Assembly (NCBI GenBank): GCA_041391925.1
Contig: JAWKNA010000009.1
Location: 118,400-182,399 of the forward strand
From: JBPOFM01 sp041391925
Lineage (GTDB): Bacteria; Bacteroidota; Bacteroidia; Flavobacteriales; Flavobacteriaceae
DNA: 64,000 nucleotides
Direction: 5' to 3'
The translations under genes were made by a program, and so were the position numbers. How positions within the stretch are numbered: position 1 is the stretch's first letter; the number at the start of each line of letters is the position of its first letter. This document shows, one piece after another, positions 61,392 through 64,000 of the stretch. The notes below the pieces were generated by a model that saw only the letters and a list, made by a program, of their open reading frames with translations, ran no database searches and was not told where the DNA came from.

Positions 61392-63803
61392 TTATCTCAA
61401 TTTAGGAAAATCATTCGGGTTCACTTCATGCATCACTTTGTAGATTTCCTCAAAAATATCCTCCACCGATGGTTTGGTAAAATAATCTCCATCCGTTCCG
61501 TAAGCTGGTCTATGAGCTCTTGCTGTAAGGGTTTTAGGTTGACTGTCCAGATATTGATAAGCCCCTTGTGTATTGATAATTTCATTCAATATAAACGCTG
61601 AAGCACCACCAGCCACATCTTCGTCAATTACCATCAAGCGGTTGGTTTTTTCAATACTCTTTACAATGTCGTGGTTCAAATCAAAAGGCAACAAGGATTG
61701 CACATCAATGATTTCGGCATCGATTCCTACTTCCTGCAACTCTTTGGCAGCCTGTTCTACCAAACGAAGGGTAGAGCCGTAGCTCACCAAGGTAATGTCT
61801 GAACCTTCTTTAATGGTTTCCACAACACCGAGCGGTGTTTTAAATTCGCCAAGATTAGTTGGCATCTGTTCTTTCAGTCGGTATCCGTTCAAGCATTCCA
61901 CAATGATGGCTGGTTCATCGCTTTCCAAAAGCGAATTGTAGAATCCAGCCGCTTTGGTCATATTTCTTGGCACCAAGACGTGGATGCCTCTCACCAAATT
62001 GATAACGCCACCCATCTGCGAGCCCGAATGCCAAATACCTTCTAGCCTGTGACCTCTGGTTCTAACAATCAATGGAGCCTTTTGACGACCCTGTGTTCTA
62101 TAATGAAGTGTTGCCAAATCATCACTCATGATTTGCAATGCATACAATATATAATCCAAATATTGGATTTCGGCAATCGGTCTCAAACCTCGCATGGCCA
62201 TTCCAATTCCTTGTCCAATGATGGTTGCTTCTCTGATGCCAGCATCCGCAATGCGTAGTTCGCCATATTTTTCCTGTAAGCCCTCCAGACCTTGATTCAC
62301 ATCGCCTATATGGCCTGCATCTTCACCAAATACCAAAGCTTTTGGGTATTTATTGAATATGGCATCAAAATTCTCACGAATCACGACACGTCCATCGACT
62401 TCTTCGGCAGAAGAATCATAAGTGGGTTTCACTTCTTTGATTTTTAAAGCGGAATGCTGTGATTCACTGAATAGATGCGAACTGTATTTTGGTTGATTGG
62501 TTTCGATGTAGGAAGCAATCCATTTAATTAGTGAATCTTTTGCAGCACTGTTTTCAGCTACTACATATCGCAACGCTTTACGGGTTGCCGAAAGAATATC
62601 CTTACGCATCGGTTCGCCAAGAGCAGATAAATCATTTGCCAATTTGCTAATGAATACTTTGTTTATAGAGGCTTCCGCCAAGGCATTGATGAGTGAAATG
62701 GCCTTATTTTGCTCTTCTTTGATAGGATTGAGGTAAGCATCCCAAGCGGCTTTTTTTCCCTCTCGAACTTCTTTCTTGATAGCTTTTTCCATTGCATCCA
62801 AATCTTCTTCTGAAGCAATGTTGTTGCCCAACATCCATTTACGCATTTGCGCAATACAGTCGTATTCGGCTTCCCAAGCCAATCGTTCTTCACTCTTGTA
62901 ACGCTCATGCGAACCAGACGTTGAGTGTCCTTGTGGCTGTGTCAGCTCCACTACGTGAATCATCACCGGAACATGCTCCTCGCGTGCAAAGTGGGACGCT
63001 TTTTGATACGCTTCCACTAATTCGGCATAATCCCAACCATTCACTTTTATGATTTCGTAGCCTTTAGTGTCATTATCTCGTTGGAAACCTTTTAGAATTT
63101 CCGATATGTTTTCTTTAGTCGTTTGATGTCTTGCATGTACCGAAATACCATACTCATCATCCCAAATGCTTATGACCATAGGCACTTGCAATACACCAGC
63201 TGCATTAATGGTCTCAAAGAAGAGCCCTTCGCTGGTACTTGCATTTCCGATGGTTCCCCAAGCAACTTCATTCCCTTTTTCGGAAAAATTGGTGGTGTCG
63301 ATGCCTTTAACGTGTCTGTATATTTTGGAAGCTTGCGCCAATCCCAACAAGCGTGGCATTTGGCCAGCAGTAGGAGAAATGTCCGCACTGGAGTTCTTCT
63401 GTTGTGTCAAATTTTTCCAATTGCCATCGGCATCGAGACTATGCGTTCCAAAGTGGCCACCCATTTGACGTCCTGCTGACATAGGGTCGTGTTCCAAATC
63501 TGGATGTCCATAGAGACCTGCAAAAAACTGTTGGATGGTCAATTCTCCAATTGCCATCATAAAGGTCTGGTCACGATAATAACCAGAGCGGAAATCACCG
63601 TTCTTGAAGACCTTAGCCCAAGCAAGCTGTGGCACTTCCTTACCATCACCAAAAATGCCAAACTTTGCCTTTCCCGTCAATACTTCGCGACGACCCAACA
63701 AACTACATTCCCTGCTGGTCACAGCTATCCTATAATCATTCAGGATTTCGGTTTGGAAATCCTCGAAGGTCATCTCTTTCGTCGTGTTCGGGTCTGCTTG
63801 CAT
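61392..63803 (-). CDS. 2-oxoacid (2-oxoisovalerate-type) dehydrogenase E1, alpha and beta fused
   Basis: The 803-residue product joins an alpha half (about 1-450) and beta half (about 470-803). The alpha half has the TPP motif region WGTIGNASTSEGLFFE...WDDEYGISV, in place of the usual GDGxxxxG...NN. The beta half has VFGEDAG, GIREATIIGQGIGMA, EIQYLDYI and the transketolase C domain VSYGSTLRL. It decarboxylates branched-chain or related 2-oxoacids with E2/E3 partners that are not in the window. The fusion and the GNAS variant are common in Bacteroidota. A consensus promoter lies at 63826-63856. Confidence 0.93.
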   Translation of the reverse strand: MQADPNTTKEMTFEDFQTEILNDYRIAVTSRECSLLGRREVLTGKAKFGIFGDGKEVPQLAWAKVFKNGDFRSGYYRDQTFMMAIGELTIQQFFAGLYGHPDLEHDPMSAGRQMGGHFGTHSLDADGNWKNLTQQKNSSADISPTAGQMPRLLGLAQASKIYRHVKGIDTTNFSEKGNEVAWGTIGNASTSEGLFFETINAAGVLQVPMVISIWDDEYGISVHARHQTTKENISEILKGFQRDNDTKGYEIIKVNGWDYAELVEAYQKASHFAREEHVPVMIHVVELTQPQGHSTSGSHERYKSEERLAWEAEYDCIAQMRKWMLGNNIASEEDLDAMEKAIKKEVREGKKAAWDAYLNPIKEEQNKAISLINALAEASINKVFISKLANDLSALGEPMRKDILSATRKALRYVVAENSAAKDSLIKWIASYIETNQPKYSSHLFSESQHSALKIKEVKPTYDSSAEEVDGRVVIRENFDAIFNKYPKALVFGEDAGHIGDVNQGLEGLQEKYGELRIADAGIREATIIGQGIGMAMRGLRPIAEIQYLDYILYALQIMSDDLATLHYRTQGRQKAPLIVRTRGHRLEGIWHSGSQMGGVINLVRGIHVLVPRNMTKAAGFYNSLLESDEPAIIVECLNGYRLKEQMPTNLGEFKTPLGVVETIKEGSDITLVSYGSTLRLVEQAAKELQEVGIDAEIIDVQSLLPFDLNHDIVKSIEKTNRLMVIDEDVAGGASAFILNEIINTQGAYQYLDSQPKTLTARAHRPAYGTDGDYFTKPSVEDIFEEIYKVMHEVNPNDFPKLR

Positions 63804-63825
63804 ACATCGTAAGTTTGAATCGTTG

Positions 63826-63856
63826 CAAAGTTAACGAAACTGGATTGGTTTTACAA
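63826..63856 (-). promoter_or_regulatory. Promoter of the fused E1 gene
   Basis: Minus strand: TTG (63856-63854), 20-bp spacer, TAACTTTG (63833-63826). It lies 22 bp before the ATG at 63803. Confidence 0.75.
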
Positions 63857-63904
63857 CGATATCGTTTTTGGATATAGGTTTACATAATTTTTTTTGACCG
63901 ATGA

Positions 63905-64000
63905 TCAGTACCATTTTCTTCTGAACAATCCTAACAATGCCTGAGGGTCCAAAGTGAATTTTATACGAATCTTTTGGTCATAGTCAGGTTGTCCTATTTC
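63905..64000 (-). CDS. Hypothetical protein, C-terminal end only
   Basis: Entering from the right edge on the minus strand, the frame is open from 64000 to a TGA at 63907-63905. It gives 31 residues ending IKFTLDPQALLGLFRRKWY. There are no stops and composition is protein-like. This is the tail of a gene whose body lies outside the window. Family not recognised. Confidence 0.5.
   Translation of the reverse strand, partial: EIGQPDYDQKIRIKFTLDPQALLGLFRRKWY

Overview
The window looks like a chromosomal segment of a marine-type Flavobacteriaceae bacterium (Bacteroidota). The evidence is low GC, promoters of the TTG / 19-21 bp / TAnnTTTG type in front of both tRNAs and several genes, few Shine-Dalgarno sites, and gene families typical of the group: BshB1, a DUF2911 protein, a RibB carrying a decayed GTP cyclohydrolase II domain, a TPR-hybrid sensor with an AraC output, and a fused alpha/beta 2-oxoacid dehydrogenase E1. 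No gene fixes a species.

Positions 1-4,000 are an accessory region. Small plus-strand genes (an N-truncated unknown, a HEPN-type protein with an RNase-like motif, a membrane protein, a lipoprotein) are separated by roughly 120-bp imperfect dyads resembling integron attC sites (TAAC / GGCTAT ... ATAGCC / GTTA arms plus an inner GAAAATCC hairpin). One dyad is split by an IS110-group element at 467-1823. The DNA upstream of its transposase holds a readable bridge RNA: two stem-loops whose internal guides match the flanking target and the element's own ends. A VOC-family protein follows. Then comes a minisatellite of about 32 copies of a 21-bp unit (4634-5312).

5.3-18 kb is ordinary accessory metabolism and stress: a HAD phosphatase, a MATE pump, and an apparent operon of a transsulfuration enzyme, a TMEM175-like channel and the bacillithiol deacetylase BshB1. 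tRNA-His, a tandem pair of M28 peptidases (one lacking the PA domain), a DUF3108 pair, CsbD, tRNA-Ser, a nitroreductase, a thioredoxin-like protein and a DegT-type aminotransferase follow.

18-25.5 kb carries a 971-residue hybrid sensor/response regulator, a 49-codon orphan gene resembling a secretion tail, and a 1135-residue secreted repeat protein ending in an S74 endosialidase-type chaperone, then a lipoprotein.

25.5-64 kb is mostly housekeeping: ribB, LptF/G-like permease, LolA-like protein, ftsK, a diacylglycerol kinase-like protein, tpx, pheT, a TlpA-like lipoprotein, recG, M1 peptidase, patatin, a GltB-like oxidoreductase, a uvrD-type helicase, a triple CBM48-like protein with a retropepsin-like protease, a Sua5/YrdC protein, an MFS carrier, an OmpA lipoprotein, a glycosyltransferase, holA with an HsdR-N-like nuclease fold, a cupin, a DJ-1/PfpI stress protein, two DoxX proteins around a small lipoprotein, an AraC regulator with membrane segments, and the fused E1. 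Another gene enters at the right edge on the minus strand. No rRNA, CRISPR array or replication origin was seen.
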